A stretch of 64,000 nt of DNA from Epiperipatus broadwayi (taxonomy: Eukaryota > Onychophora > Udeonychophora > Euonychophora > Peripatidae), in NCBI GenBank assembly GCA_028023455.1, contig JAQFVV010000027.1:6509845-6573844 (forward strand), read 5' to 3'. Positions 34,549-48,229 of the stretch are shown here, in pieces. Both the position numbers and the translations under genes were made by a program. The notes under the pieces are model-generated. The model worked only from the letters and a program-made list of their open reading frames with translations. It did not search any database and was not told the DNA's origin. The stretch's first letter is position 1. Each line of letters opens with the position of its first letter.

Positions 34549-34921
34549 ACAAGCTCTTAAGCTTTGAGAATATCCTCAATCCCAGACCGGTTTCTGCATT
34601 TAGCGTCATCAGTGAGGTGCCAGGGTATTCATTAGATTAAAAATACTAGGACAAGCCCAGCACTTTATCTAATGTATAACTATTGAGAAGAAAATCTGAT
34701 ATTTTCAGACATCCATATGTCTATTTGAGTTAGATAGCTGGATTTTTAGACATATTGATGAATGAAAATTTCAGATTTTCTTTTCAATAGTTATACATTA
34801 GATAAAGTGCTGGGCTTGTCCTAGTATTTTTAATCTAATGAATATCCTGGCACCTCACTGACAATGCTAGATGCAGAAACCGGTCTAGGGTTGAGGATAT
34901 TTTCAAAGCTTGTTTTAAGAT
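34549..34921. mobile_element. Family B hammerhead foldback element
   Basis: Arms of about 175 bp (34549-34722 and 34748-34921, sum 69470) are inverted. The left arm ribozyme is intact at its core; the right arm has CUGACAA in place of CUGAUGA. The sequence around the ribozyme (AGCACTTTATCTAATGTATAACTATTGAGAAG) is homologous to the 58.4-kb family B element. Confidence 0.78.
34579..34618 (-). ncRNA. Hammerhead ribozyme, family B variant
   Basis: CCUCA pairs mostly with UGGGA; CUGAUGA, GC-UAAAU-GC and GAAA are present. Stem-loop III is the palindrome ACCGGU, then C17. One helix I mismatch. Confidence 0.72.
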
Positions 34922-34929
34922 CTGTTATA

Positions 34930-37026
<2,097 letters not shown>

Positions 37027-37029
37027 AAA

Positions 37030-39500
37030 GGAGGGAGGTTTTCTTTTTTTTCATAGATCTGTAAAAGTTAGGAAGATTTTAGACAAGTTTCTTCTGTTCT
37101 AACAAATATGGTTATTACAAAGAATTGTGGGACGTCAACAATCTATATTTGCTTTAATGGTGAATGTATGATCATACTTTGTTCATATCATGGATAATTT
37201 GTATATTTTATTATATAATATTTATGTGATATGATAAAGAACTTTTTCTTCATCTTTTTTAAATATGGATTAAATGCATATCATCTACTTGCTCATCTAA
37301 ATAGATTTAAAATCAGTCACATTGTATATTTTGCTCATCTTATTAATCTATCAATACTGACCATTGATCAAAACTCAGTATACAATAATTAAATAGCATA
37401 TGATATTCACTGCCTTTATTCTTCATTAGCTGCACATAATGCTATTATAAGATTACAACAAATTTTAGTAACTTGATCAGTGAGAAATAATAATCATTTT
37501 TTGTCATATACTTAGGACTATATTGCATATGTGAAGTTGATATCCTACTAAAGGATGTGGAATCAGTAAATAATGATGGATCATTTTCTTTTCAGAAGTT
37601 AGAATTTATAACAAAAGATTACTTTTGCATACTAAAAAATATTGCCAAATTGTATTTTGGTTTTCATTGATGCATTTCTCATATCACAAACACCTACCTG
37701 TGCATAAACTTGGACCACTTTCTCTTACTGTATTTATTTTATAAATAATGTTCACTTATCAAGTGAGCTAGTAATATCAAACAGCTGATTTGTCACCTTC
37801 ATATTTACAGGTTAATAATTTTGACTAAATCATTTATGTGCAAGTTAGGGCACTGGTTTTATCCACTTTTAGCATTTCATGGAAGGGTGAATAACCATTT
37901 CAGATGAGTTAGAGGTGTCAAACATCTGAATCTTTATGACATTTCATATTTTTTCTTATATCACTCTTACAAAACAGACATCAATTCCTATCTACTTTTA
38001 ATACTTTCTACAAGATGTTAAAAGTATCAATACCTACCTTTTGTGAGAGTGGTGTAATAAAAAATGTTAGATGTTACATGGACATGAAAATTCAGGTGTT
38101 TGATATTCTACCTTATGCAATTAATAAAAGTCACAAAATGCATGCTGAGAAAGCATGATTCTATCTTGTGATTCCAGCTTATATATTGCTATTCAGTATG
38201 ATTTCCCCCCCACAACTATTAGTGTTTCACATATAGCTTTCATCAGTGAGGATATTTGAACCTTAGAACAGTGCACATGGACCTTTAAGATCTATTGTAT
38301 CTTCCTAGCAGCTATCATTTACTTCAGTTTAATTATCAAGCTACCAGTTCAAATCAATCTAAGACAACTTACTTATATAATCGTATAGATCTGGAACCAG
38401 TTCAGTATCTATAAACTATAATGTTCTTAGTTTTTTTAAATCATAGACACTTTTTTCTGTGATTGGTGAGAGAGGGTGGTCTGAGTTGTAGTTAAATTGA
38501 GAATATGGGTACACTGATAATAAAAAGAACCCGAAAATACCACTGCAGTGCAATAATTGTTCACCCTTCTACAAGGTATTTAAAGTGGATAGAAATCAAT
38601 GTTATGTAATCAAAAAATATTGAATTGGAAAATATGGTTATGGGGATTTGAGTATTTGATATGTCTCGTTCATCTGATGGATGAACGTTATTCACAAAAT
38701 GCATCCAGAGTGAGAGAGGATGGTATTACTTTCTGTACTGATGTATGTTTGCAATATGGTGAGTTGAGATAAATAATGTACAGATAAAAATCAAAACAGC
38801 TTAAAAACAAATCTTAGCATCATTTGTAAATATGAATATTTATAAAAGAAAGGGGGGGGGGAGTATGACTTTCTCTCAATCAAATTATTAAGCTACAAAA
38901 AATAAGATCTATTACAAAGGTCAATGAAAAGTATGAAATATTTGAGATGTGGAATATTATACTAAAGATTGGAACATCAGGCAAGCCTTGTTTTTTGAGA
39001 CATGTAAAGATGGTTTCTTTACAATACCACAATCAAAAAGAGCATTTACTATAATGAAATCTTCAATAAAGTTAAAGAAACAATTTGATTCGAGAGCTTC
39101 ATTTAATACATAAAGATATCTAAGATATGACAGTCAAGCCTTATAAGATATGATATTGATGGGTGTAAATCTCGGGAATAAATAAAATGGCAAATGAGTA
39201 AATAAAAGGTAAAAAAAACTACTGTGGGAGAATGAAAAAAGTAGAGTTACTCTAGATCCTAGTCTTAGATTTCTGGAATGCTTTTAGAGAGAAAAATCTA
39301 GATTGGGAAAATTGCTATTGGTAGATTGAGGGGAAAAAAGTTGGATTACATTAAAGGAAGAAGAACCGACCACTTTATAAAGATGGATATTATTAGAATT
39401 AATTATGTACTTTCATTGAAAGAAAAATAAATATAGCTGTTGTTTTTTAATATTTTTGTAATAATCTTATTTTTGTTCTCATTTTAACTCTCGCTTTGAT
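37030..39500. other. Non-coding DNA with one family A relic
   Basis: The only recognisable piece is 38206-38420 (minus), a decayed family A copy with CCTCACTGATGA and a GAACCAGTTCAGTATC end. Its GAAA/helix III part is lost. No genes seen. Confidence 0.45.
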
Positions 39501-39515
39501 TGTCATTGTTTGATT

Positions 39516-39529
39516 GTTTCCATAGTAAC
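39516..39529 (+). promoter_or_regulatory. RFX X-box
   Basis: GTTTCCATAGTAAC matches the X-box consensus GTHNYYATRRNAAC at every position, 51-64 bp before the ATG at 39580. RFX factors bind X-boxes in promoters of ciliary genes, and this distance is typical. Confidence 0.7.
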
Positions 39530-39579
39530 GTCCTTTAGCTTAAATTTTATTTTGATGTTTATTAAGCTTAAATTTTGAA

Positions 39580-39653
39580 ATGGAAAATCGTGTTTATTTG
39601 AAATTTGATCAAGGTGCAGCTGAAGCCGTTGATAAATATTGGGAATATTCAAG
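39580..39653 (+). CDS. First coding exon of an unidentified, probably ciliary gene
   Basis: The ATG opens a frame encoding MENRVYLKFDQGAAEAVDKY then WEYS and the first two bases of an Arg/Ser codon. A donor GTTTGT follows at 39654. Codon composition is clearly richer in GC than the flanks. Stops precede the ATG in frame. With the X-box just upstream, it reads as exon 1 of an RFX-regulated gene on the + strand. I do not recognise the protein and did not find exon 2; the intron appears invaded by the LINE and foldback cluster that starts at 39960. It could be a chance frame. Confidence 0.55.
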
Positions 39654-39959
39654 GTTTGTTTTACTTATTGCGCTATATAAATAAATAACACATTTTATAT
39701 ATAATATATTTGATAATGAAATTCACACTACGCATAACAAATTAGTAAAGCATGTCGTGGTTTTACTTTAAAACAACCAATAGTAAACGTTATTTGAAGT
39801 TTCATGAAGAAGTATAAACAATCCGCTAATGTTTTTTTTTTTTTTTTGGAATAAACAATGCGCGATTAGAAGAAAAACTCTGGTCATATAGATCATATTA
39901 TCCACGATAAATACACGTTAGCAAATATCACTATTTCATATGCTTCACTAGCTGTTGAA

Positions 39960-40635
39960 AAAGTGATGTGAAGTGATATGGCTACTCCTTTATCGAAGTC
40001 AGGAATCCTTCAGCCAACTTATTAGCCACCTTACTTTCCATTCCCCACCCTAACTTTTTTCCCATATTCTCTATCCTGCTCTATCCCATTTCTACAACAT
40101 CATCTTTGTCCACCCCATGGCCTTTATATCTAGATCCCCCTACCTTTTATCAAACCCAGCATAAATACCAAGAACCGTTTCTGTATAATATTTGTTTTCC
40201 CACAACTTCATTATTACATTCTATTAGCAAATGCCTAATATTTTCCATGCCTTCCTTGCATAACTTGCAAACAAAATCATCCACATTTCTCCATTTATGT
40301 GTATATTCCCTTGTTGCTAACAATTCTGTTTGAGACTTAAACAGTAATCTATTTTCCTTGCTATTATCATAAATTATTTCAGATCCAATATTCTGTTTAA
40401 TTCTATATATATTTAAAATCTTTACTCTCCATATTAGTTCTCCATCTCTCCAACTTCCTATTTTTTTTATTAATGTATCTATTCTTCTATCCCAATTTTT
40501 GCCACTTTAACACTCAACATTTATCTTCCTAATACAATCATACCATCTTTTGTACAAGTATACTGACAAAGTCTTTATCCAAATTTTCTGCATACCATAC
40601 TACCTTTCTCATCTATCTTGTTGCCTGCCTTTATT
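39960..40635 (-). mobile_element. CR1/L2-like LINE 3' fragment
   Basis: Minus strand, from MRKVVWYAENLDKDF through NIYRIKQNIGSEIIYDNSKE and a finger DFVCKLCKEGMENIRHLLIEC to a tail ending in GCCATATCACTTCACATCAC. Several frameshifts. It mirrors the + copy at 41243-42150 across a family A foldback. Confidence 0.82.
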
Positions 40636-40644
40636 CATAACAGA

Positions 40645-41240
40645 ATTACTCTCCATCCAGTAGTGCCATCTAGTAAAAGTCATAGTAATCAATGGATGTA
40701 AGAAGATTTTTGCATAAAACCTCTATCTAATGCCTATTAATTCACTATCCCTAGACTAGTTTCTAGCTTATGGCTGATCAGTGAGTATCCTTGAATCTGA
40801 GAACACTGCAACTAGATCTTAGGTTCTAATACAACCCTCCAGCATCTTTTTAGTTAAATATAAAGATGCAAGTCCAAAAAAACCTCACTCACTTGTATAA
40901 TCACATAGATCTGAACTCAGTTCAGTATCTACACATTTTGGTGTCAGAACTAGGTTCACATCTATATGACTAGTCAAGTGAATGAGCTTCAATTGAAAAC
41001 ATCTATTTTCATTTTTGACTCACAGCTTTATATTTTAACTAAAAAGATGCTGAAGGGTTGGATTAGATCGTAAGATGTAGTTACAGTGCTCTCAGATCAA
41101 AGGCTTCTCGCTGATGAAATCCAGAACCTGGAAACTAATCTGGGAAGATGGATGAGTAGGTACTAGATAGGGATTTTAGGCACATATCTTCTTGCATTTC
41201 ATTACTATGGCTTGCACTAGGTAGCACTATTGTATAGAGG
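40645..41240. mobile_element. Family A inverted pair between two LINE fragments
   Basis: A minus copy (40645-40960) and a + copy (40960-41240) meet at CATTTTGGTGTCAGAACT. Ribozyme cores are altered: CTGATC on the left; on the right CUGAUGA and GAAAC survive but helix pairs are lost. The outer ends abut divergent LINE fragments. Confidence 0.75.
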
Positions 41241-41242
41241 TA

Positions 41243-42150
41243 TTTCAAAGGGAAGTAGGAAGACATGCATTGAATGCAGAAGTATGGACAGCAAGGGAGG
41301 CAATTCAAGGAGAAATGGGATGGTCAAGTTTTCATATGAGAGATGCAAAAAGTAAAATGAAAATGTTTGGTAGATTGCAGTTTATGGATAATAAAAGAAT
41401 AGCCAAAATAGTATTTAATTGGGTTATGAGTAAAGAGCAAGTAACAAGATGGGTGAGAAAGGTAATGTGGCATGCAAAAGATTTGGATAAAGAATTTATA
41501 TCAGTATATTTGTATAAAAGATGAAATGATTGTGTTAAGAGGATTGTTGAGTGTTATAGTAGTAAGAATGGGATAAAAGAATAGATTTATTAATAAAGAA
41601 TAGGGAGTTAGAGAGATGGTGAAATAGTATGAAGAGTAAAAATAGTTTAAATATATATAGAAATAAACAGAATATTAAGTGTGAGTTAATATATGCTAAT
41701 AGTAAGGAAAGTAGTTTATTGTTTAAGGCTTGAATGGTATCTTTAGCTACAAGAGAATATACATGTAAATGGAAAAATATGGGTGATTTATTTTGTAAAT
41801 TATGTAAGGAAGGAATAGAAAATATTAGGCATTTGTTAATTGAATGTAAGTGTTTGAAAACAGAAAGGGTACATATAATGAAGTTGTGGAAAAATAAATA
41901 TGAAAAGAGTGATTATACAGAAAGTGAATTATTGGTTTTTATGCTGGGTTTGGGAAAAGATAAGGGGGATTTAGATATAAAGGCTATAGAGTTGACAAAG
42001 ATTATGTTGTAGAAATGGAATGGCGCAGAATATGGGAAAATTTAGAGTGGGGAATGTAAAATAAAGTGGTTAACAGGTTTATCTGGGCATAATTGCTGGA
42101 TATTCTTGACTTCGTTTAAAAAGAAGCCACAGTACATCACATCACATGTG
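41243..42150 (+). mobile_element. CR1/L2-like LINE 3' fragment
   Basis: + strand, from QREVGRHALNAEVW, EMGWSSFHMRDAKSKMKMF and KIVFNWVMSKEQVTRWVRKV to the finger FCKLCKEGIENIRHLLIEC and the ACATCACATCACATG tail. Frames 41270-41524 and 41734-42012 are intact. Close to the copy at 8285-10055. Confidence 0.85.
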
Positions 42151-42669
42151 TTTTGATATTACTATTCTGTATTGCAAGTTAAGTTAAAAGTTTTTTTTTG
42201 TTTGCCAAATAATCTTTTGAGATCATTGCTACAAAGCTTGTTTGCTGACTGTGTGAATGTGAAGAGAAAATTATGATCAAGAGAGATAGATTAGTGGTAT
42301 TTGGAAAGATCAGAAATAAGTAAAAACAAAAAAAATTTTTTTTGAGTATGTGTTAATAATGTAAGGAGATATTTTATAACTAAATTGTATGTAAAATTAG
42401 TTGGTTTTTTAATAAGTTTGCTACTAAAGAATTTTTTAATTTAAGAAAGGAATTGATTTATTTGAGAAAAACGGTAACATTTTGAGACCTAAGATTGATT
42501 GCTATTGAAAAAATGTAGATTTTCTCCTTTTCATGTAATGGTGTTTGAAGAGTAGGAGAGGAAGCATAAGTTTAATATAGAGTAGGTGACTTGAAAAATA
42601 AGAAATATAGATTGCATTTGGATCCCTCAATACATATATAATGGTTCAAAAAAAATTAGGCATGCTGTG

Positions 42670-42770
42670 GTAGAGTGTCCCATATGTGATCAGATTTATC
42701 ACTTGAAATGCTTAAATAAGACTAGAAAAGATGTAACAGATTTATGATTATGTAGACAGTGTATAAATGT
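42670..42770 (+). pseudogene. LINE ORF1 PHD-type zinc finger
   Basis: The frame reads ECPICDQIYHLKCLNKTRKD then a stop and LCRQC. This is C-x2-C ... Y-H-x2-C ... C-x2-C, the second half of a PHD finger. Possible partners are histone tails or protein contacts in the LINE RNP (inference). Confidence 0.6.
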
Positions 42771-43089
42771 GTAAAAAGAGGTCAAAAATGGTTTCTAAGT
42801 GTAGATAGTTTAAAGAGAAAGGAAAAATGGAGCAAAAAGTAATTGAGAAAGATAGGAGAGAGTATAGTTTTAGTGGAGTGGAAAGAAACATGGATGAAAA
42901 ATTAATAGTTAAATGGAGATGGTTAGCCAAAAAATAAGTAAGATAGAGGAAGAGGTAAAGTATGTAGAAGCAAAATTGAAATTGTTAGAGGTGAAGTGTG
43001 AGCATATAAAGGAATTAATTGAGAAGGAATGATAGGGAAGAAGTAGATAAGTAAGTACAGAAGATGATAGAGAATGTGACAGATGAAGT

Positions 43090-43575
43090 AGGAAAAGTAG
43101 ACTATGAGAGAATATTGATAGGAGAGTTTCTAATTAGAGAATGTGGAGATATAATTGCAAGAGAAAATAGAAAAAGATATGTAAGAGTATGTTTGCCAGA
43201 AGCTAAAATTATGGATGTTACAGATAAGGTAAAGAAGTGAGGGAGTAGAGGTGTGTATGTTATGGCAGGGAATACTAATAACTAGTCAGAGTCATCAGAG
43301 AAAATAATGGATGAGTACATAGAATTAATTAGGAATTTGAGTAAGATTATAGGAAGAGTAGAAATAGTTGGATTATTACCAAGATATAATAAGAGATATA
43401 TGTTAGATAGGGCATGTTCTATAAATGAGAGATTGAAAAACTGTTTGAGAGAAGATTGATGTTATGTTTGTGGATGTGTGGAATATTTTTATTATAAAGA
43501 GGGAGTTATATAATAAAGATGGATTGCACTTATGAAAACAAGAAAGTAAAGTTTTAGGAAGTTTGTTTTATAAAG
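43090..43575 (+). pseudogene. LINE ORF1 SGNH esterase domain
   Basis: Blocks in order: ILIGEFLIREC at the place of the GDS block, VYVMAGNTNN for GxND, VEIVGLLPRYNKRYMLDRAC-like and INERLKNC, then YNKDGLHL for the catalytic DxxH block, followed by KQESKVLGSLF. The nucleophile Ser of block I is not evident (GEF), and stops interrupt, so it is inactive. Confidence 0.65.
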
Positions 43576-44329
43576 AATATAGTTCAGAAAACTTATAAGA
43601 GAGATTGGGTTTTAAGTGGCAGTGTTATCAGAAAGAGAAGGATGGATGGGATGTAAGAAGTAATCAAAGGGTAGCTGATTTAGATATAAATATAGATGTG
43701 GGGAGAGAATGGGTCTGTAAAATTAATGATAAGCAAGTTATTTATAAATATGATGGAGAAGAAAGAGTCAAAGAATTTATAAAAGAGTAGCTAGGAAAGA
43801 GAAATTATTAAAATTGGGTATTTGAATATGCAAGGTGTAGGAGACCAGAAAGGTATTTGGAATTAAATAAAACAGTTAAAAATGAAGATCTGAGGTACTA
43901 GCAGTAGTGGAAACACATCTAAGAGAAGAAGAACCTATACTGAAAGACTTGGTATGGCAGAGTATAAATAGAAAAGAAAAAAAGGAGTGGTGATATAATA
44001 ATTATATCAAAAAAAATATTTAAATACTATTAAATGTCAAGAACATTTTGGTTTGAGATAAGGTTAGGAAGACAATAAATGGGTAGAGGCTATAGTGTAT
44101 ATAGCCAATGGAGATAGTCAAACTATAATGGAGTGGAACAGTAGCATATATGAATGCCTAGTTGAGGTATACAGAGTTTCAAAAAAATGGGAAAGACAAT
44201 AAAAGTTATAGGGATATGAATGGGTATATTGAAGAAATTGATGATGTAGATAATAAGAATAGACAGCTTTTGAAGAAATTTTGTCGGAGTGAATTTGAAC
44301 ATTGAAAATTTATCAAATATTTATGAAGG

Positions 44330-44480
44330 ACAACACACATGATCTAGAAATAATATATTTCCCACAATAGACTATGTATTGGTAGAAAAAGAAATGAATA
44401 AAGTACGGAAAATTAAGGTCTTTGATAATGAAGAGAGAGTATGTAATAGCGATCATAACTTCTTTATAATAAAAATGGTT
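44330..44480 (+). pseudogene. LINE APE endonuclease C-terminal motifs
   Basis: EGQHT-SRNN...PTIDYVLVEKEMNK, then ERVCNSDHNFFIIKM. This fits the TWSR...STIDYVL...SDHxxI end of AP-endonuclease-like LINE nucleases, including the catalytic SDH. The N-terminal part upstream (43820-44330) is too broken to read. Confidence 0.7.
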
Positions 44481-44864
44481 AATAATGTGATGGAAAATAG
44501 TAATAAAAGTAGAAAGGATTGTGAAAGATGTGGATGGATAGTGAATGATAAGAATAAGTTAGAAGAATATGAAATAAAAGTTTAAAAAAACCATGGAAGA
44601 TCGTTGGGGGTGAGTATAATGACTGGTGTGGTATAATAGAAAAAGTAGCAAATAGGGTTTTAGGAGACAATATTCAGAAGAATAAAGTAATAGGAAAGTG
44701 GAGAGTTAGTAAAAGTGTAAAAGAAAGGAAAAAAGCATGCTTGAATATAAGCATGCTATTAAGAACAAAGAAACTGAAAAAGATGTTAAATGGGAAAATT
44801 ATTTTTAAAAAGGAAGTTGGCTAAAATGGATAATTATAGAAAGAGAATGAAATTGAAATAGAAA

Positions 44865-45016
44865 ATTATTGGAGAACATTAATAAGAGTGGAAGAGATGG
44901 GAGTAAAACTTTTTGGAAATACATTAAAAAATGAATGTAAATTATTGGAGAACATTAATAAGAGTGGAAGAGATGGGAGTAAAACTTTTTGGAAATACAT
45001 TAAAAAAGAAATGTAG
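44865..45016 (+). repeat. 76-bp tandem duplication in the LINE
   Basis: 44865-44940 is repeated at 44941-45016 almost exactly (ATTATTGGAGAACATTAATA ... TTTTGGAAATACATTAAAAAA). It lies between endonuclease and RT. Confidence 0.85.
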
Positions 45017-45099
45017 GGAAGAAAGAAATAGTATTACTATATGATGAGGGAATAGAGTGTAGCTATAGAGAAGAATTAGAGACAATATTAGATAAATAT

Positions 45100-46190
45100 A
45101 TAATGTGTATAGAAAAGATGTTAGATGTGAAGGACAGACTGATAACAAACATGAAAACATATAGTAATGGAAATATTAGGTTTACAAAAAATAAGCTGTG
45201 TGAGGTACGGAAGAAATTGAAAAATGGAAAGGCAAGAGGTTTGGATGGATGGGCAGCAGAGATGATAGTGAATTTAGGACATAAGGCAAAATTAAAATTT
45301 TATCATGTTTTAATAAGATGGCACAGAAGAGAGATTTTCTGGTAGTTGGAGTATTACAAGAGTAAGGCTACTATTTAAAGAAAAAGGTAAAGAACTAGAA
45401 AGTTGAGCAATTATAGACCAATAGTGATAACATCAGTGATAAGTTTTGAATATATGTTGGCTAAAAAGGTTGCAAAATGGATGGAAGAAAATATTATAGT
45501 GGGAGAAATGCAAGGAGGTTTTCGATTGGATAGGCATATAGGAGATAGTTTATTTGTAGTTACACAGCTTATGGATGTGAGTAGAAAAGCAGGTAGATGG
45601 TTATATGTAGTTTTTATAGATATAGAGAAGGCATATGATAGAGTAAATAAAAATAGATTATGGGTAAGTTTAGTAAATTTGGGAATAGATGGAGCTTTAG
45701 TGGATATTATTAACAGATTATATGAAACTAATTATTATATCAAATAGGGAGTGCAGAATCAGTTAAAGTTAAAAAATGAAGTGGGACTAGAGCAAGGATG
45801 CCTTATGTTACCTATTTTTTTTTTTTTTGTATTTGAGAGAAATGGAGAGAGCAATAGGAAGACCAGGAAGAGGGATAGAGATACCATTAATAGGTAGCAT
45901 GGGAGTATATATATATTATCGGAACCTTTATTTGCAGATGATGGCTTCTTGTGCACAGAAAGAAGCTAAGATTTGGAAGTTGTGTTGAGGACATGCGCAA
46001 GAGTGAATAAAGAGATGGGGATTAAATTTAGTGAGGAAAAATCAAAAGTAATGATGATTAATACTGGGGAAAAAGAAGACAAATTTTTATTGGTGAATAT
46101 AAAGTTAAGTGTGGTGAATAGGTATAACTATTTGGGGATCATCTTAAGTAATCAGAGAATTTACTTGGATGAAGAGGAAAAAAATTGATA
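45100..46190 (+). pseudogene. LINE reverse transcriptase
   Basis: Motifs in order: KLKNGKARGLDGWAAEMI, LSNYRPIVITSVISFEYMLA, EMQGGFRLDRHIGDSLF, motif A VFIDIEKAYDRVNKNRLW, degraded motif B, FADD box in LFADDGFLC, and EEKSKVMMINTGE. The frame is open from 45403 to 45747 and again from 45973 to 46188, with shifts between. The catalytic aspartates are preserved in motif A and FADD. Confidence 0.82.
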
Positions 46191-46840
46191 AATGAAGCAA
46201 AGAAAACAAAGGGATTGATAAATTAATAGAATTTTCACATGATAAATATGATGTAGCTAGACTTGTATGCAAGAGAGTGGCAGTAGTAGGGTTAACATAC
46301 AGAAATAATATGCTATATGTTAGTAAAGGGGTATTAGATTACTTAGAACAAGTACAAAGAGAAGTAGGAAGACATGAATTAGATGTAGATGTGTGGATGA
46401 CAAAGGAGGCAATTCAAGGAGAAATTGGATGGTGAAGTTTTTATATGAGATGCAAAAAGCAAAATGAAAATGTTCAGTAGATTTCAGTTTATGGGTAATA
46501 AGAGAATAGCCTAAATAGTATTTAATTGGGTTATGAGTAAAGGGCAGGCAACAAGATGGATGAGAAAGGTAGTATAGTATGCAGAAGATTTAAATAAAGA
46601 ATTTATATCAGTATACTTATAGAAAAGGTGAGATGATTGTGTCAGGATAATTCTTAAGTGTTATAGCGTTAAGGAATGTGATAGAAGAATTGATGCATTA
46701 ATAAAGAACTAATAGAGAGTAAAAAGAATGTAAATATATATAGAAGTAAACAGAATATTGGGTGTGAGTTAATTTATGATAATAGCAAGGAAAGTAGTTT
46801 ATTGTTTAAGACTTAAACAGGATTAGCAACGAGGGAATAT

Positions 46841-47110
46841 ATGCATAAATTGGCAAATATGGTTGATTTAGTCTGCAAGTTATGTAAGGAAGGCATAGAA
46901 AATATTATGCACCTGTTAATTGAATGTAAATGTCTGCAAGCAGAAAGGGTACAAATAATGAAGTTATGGGAGAATAAATATAAACAACGTGATTATTCAG
47001 AAAGTGGTTTTTTGGGTTTTATGTTGGGTTTAGAAAAATGTAAGGGAAATTTAGATATAAAGGCCATGGAGTTAACAAAGATGTTGTGGAAATGGGATGG
47101 AGCAGGATAG
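46841..47110 (+). pseudogene. LINE C-terminal CCHC finger segment
   Basis: Open frame with VCKLCKEGIENIMHLLIEC (C-x2-C-x8-H-x4-C), LQAERVQIMKLWENKY, and DIKAMELTKMLWKWDGAG at the end. The finger is present in nearly every copy and probably binds the template RNA or target DNA (inference from other LINEs). Confidence 0.75.
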
Positions 47111-47254
47111 AGAAAAATATGGGAATAACTTAGGGCGGGGAATGGAAAGGGAGGGTAAATTGGCTAACAGGTTTTTCTGGGCATGGTAGCTGAGAGATTC
47201 TTGATTCCAAAAAGGGTCTTAATTCATCTCATATCATCATCATCATCATGAAGT

Positions 47255-47370
47255 TTTAACAGATTGTGTAAGAATAGGAAATGGTGATCTTGTATGATAT
47301 TTAAGTGATTTAATACCATTTGCAAATACAAATATAGCAATTTCTCGAGACTAGTTTCTGCTCGTATACA
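47255..47370 (-). repeat. Family A relic
   Basis: Contains GGAAATGGTGATC...GTATGATATTTAAG at the family end and CGAGACTAGTTTCTGCTCGTATA, the complement of GAAACTAGTC. The rest is lost. Confidence 0.45.
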
Positions 47371-47374
47371 GCAT

Positions 47375-48060
47375 ATAATATTAAACTTATACTATTTTAG
47401 TTAATACATGAAAAAATGTAGACAATGAGGTAACTAGAATTATATTTAGAAAGATTAACAGTGGACTAGGGTAATTTATAGGCAAATCTAAACAAGCATT
47501 GCTTGATAAGAAAAATAATGAAAGTACAAAGAAAATAAATATAATTTAATTTATAAAGGAGGAATATAAAGAATGGTAGTTAATAAGATATAACATGGCC
47601 AGGAATATTTTTGCAATCTAATTTTCCCAATCTCATTATGGGTATGCCACTAGAATAAATTTCAGTAATTAATAGATGCCACATGATAGTCCTTAATATA
47701 TCCTGGGAATATTTAAAGGGGCAATACTGGATAAGGAGTTATTAAGCTCTGACATCTAATAATTTCTAAAGCTTACTCTAGATGGCATAAATGTAGTGAG
47801 ATTGAAAGAAATTACTATTAGAATGGTAGTTGTATGGGGAAAAAAAGGGAATTTTATAATGGTAGTACAAAAATAGGTAAGGTAGATGTGAACTAAATAT
47901 GTAGTGTAATAAATGAGAATGAAAATGTAAAAGCTACAGCTGGAAATAAAATTTGCGCAAATAGACAGAAAGAAAAAAAAGAGAAAACTTTAATATTTTC
48001 CTTTTAAAATACAAATCTATGAATTACGCAAAAAAGTGAAGCGTATTATTATTAGAAATG
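47375..48060. other. Non-coding AT-rich DNA
   Basis: Nothing recognised. Confidence 0.3.
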
Positions 48061-48068
48061 AATCATAT

Positions 48069-48197
48069 GGCTGAGCACTTTCAGAGAACTTAAATCTCCA
48101 TATTCATAGCCTGCTTTAAGTGAAATTAATTACCACTAAACTTCGCTTAAAGTAGGTTATGAATATGGAGACTTAAGTTCTCTGAAAGTGCTCAGCC
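48069..48197. repeat. Hairpin of two PLE-terminus-like motifs
   Basis: 48069-48111 (minus) and 48155-48197 (plus) are inverted copies with about 43-bp loop. Both resemble the PLE terminal repeat (GAGCACTTT...CATATTCATAG). The flanking sequence is also inverted: ATTATTAGAAA...GAATCATATGG against its complement to about 48225. Confidence 0.75.
48155..48197 (+). ncRNA. Hammerhead-like motif (non-canonical)
   Basis: GGUU/AGCC outer stem, AUGAAUAUG box, GGAGA-CUUAAGU-UCUC helix, UGAAAGUGCUC. Here AG-UG-CU forms a two-pair helix III and CUC would be the cleavage triplet. The inverse copy is 48069-48111. The seven-base CUGAUGA box is replaced by a longer one. Confidence 0.35.
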
Positions 48198-48229
48198 ATA
48201 TGATTCTTTTCTAATAATATAATACACTT

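Larger units (their letters stand above)
42580..47235 (+). mobile_element. Near full-length CR1/L2-like LINE
   Basis: In order on the + strand: PHD finger (42670-42770), coiled-coil-like charged stretch, SGNH esterase (43090-43575), APE endonuclease end (44330-44480), RT (45100-46190), and C-terminal linker with CCHC finger (46200-47110). The tail ends in ATCATCATCATCATCATGAAG at about 47225-47250. PHD plus esterase in ORF1 is known from CR1-like LINEs. Each domain is recognisable, but stops and frameshifts are frequent, so it is inactive. The 5' boundary is uncertain. Confidence 0.85.
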
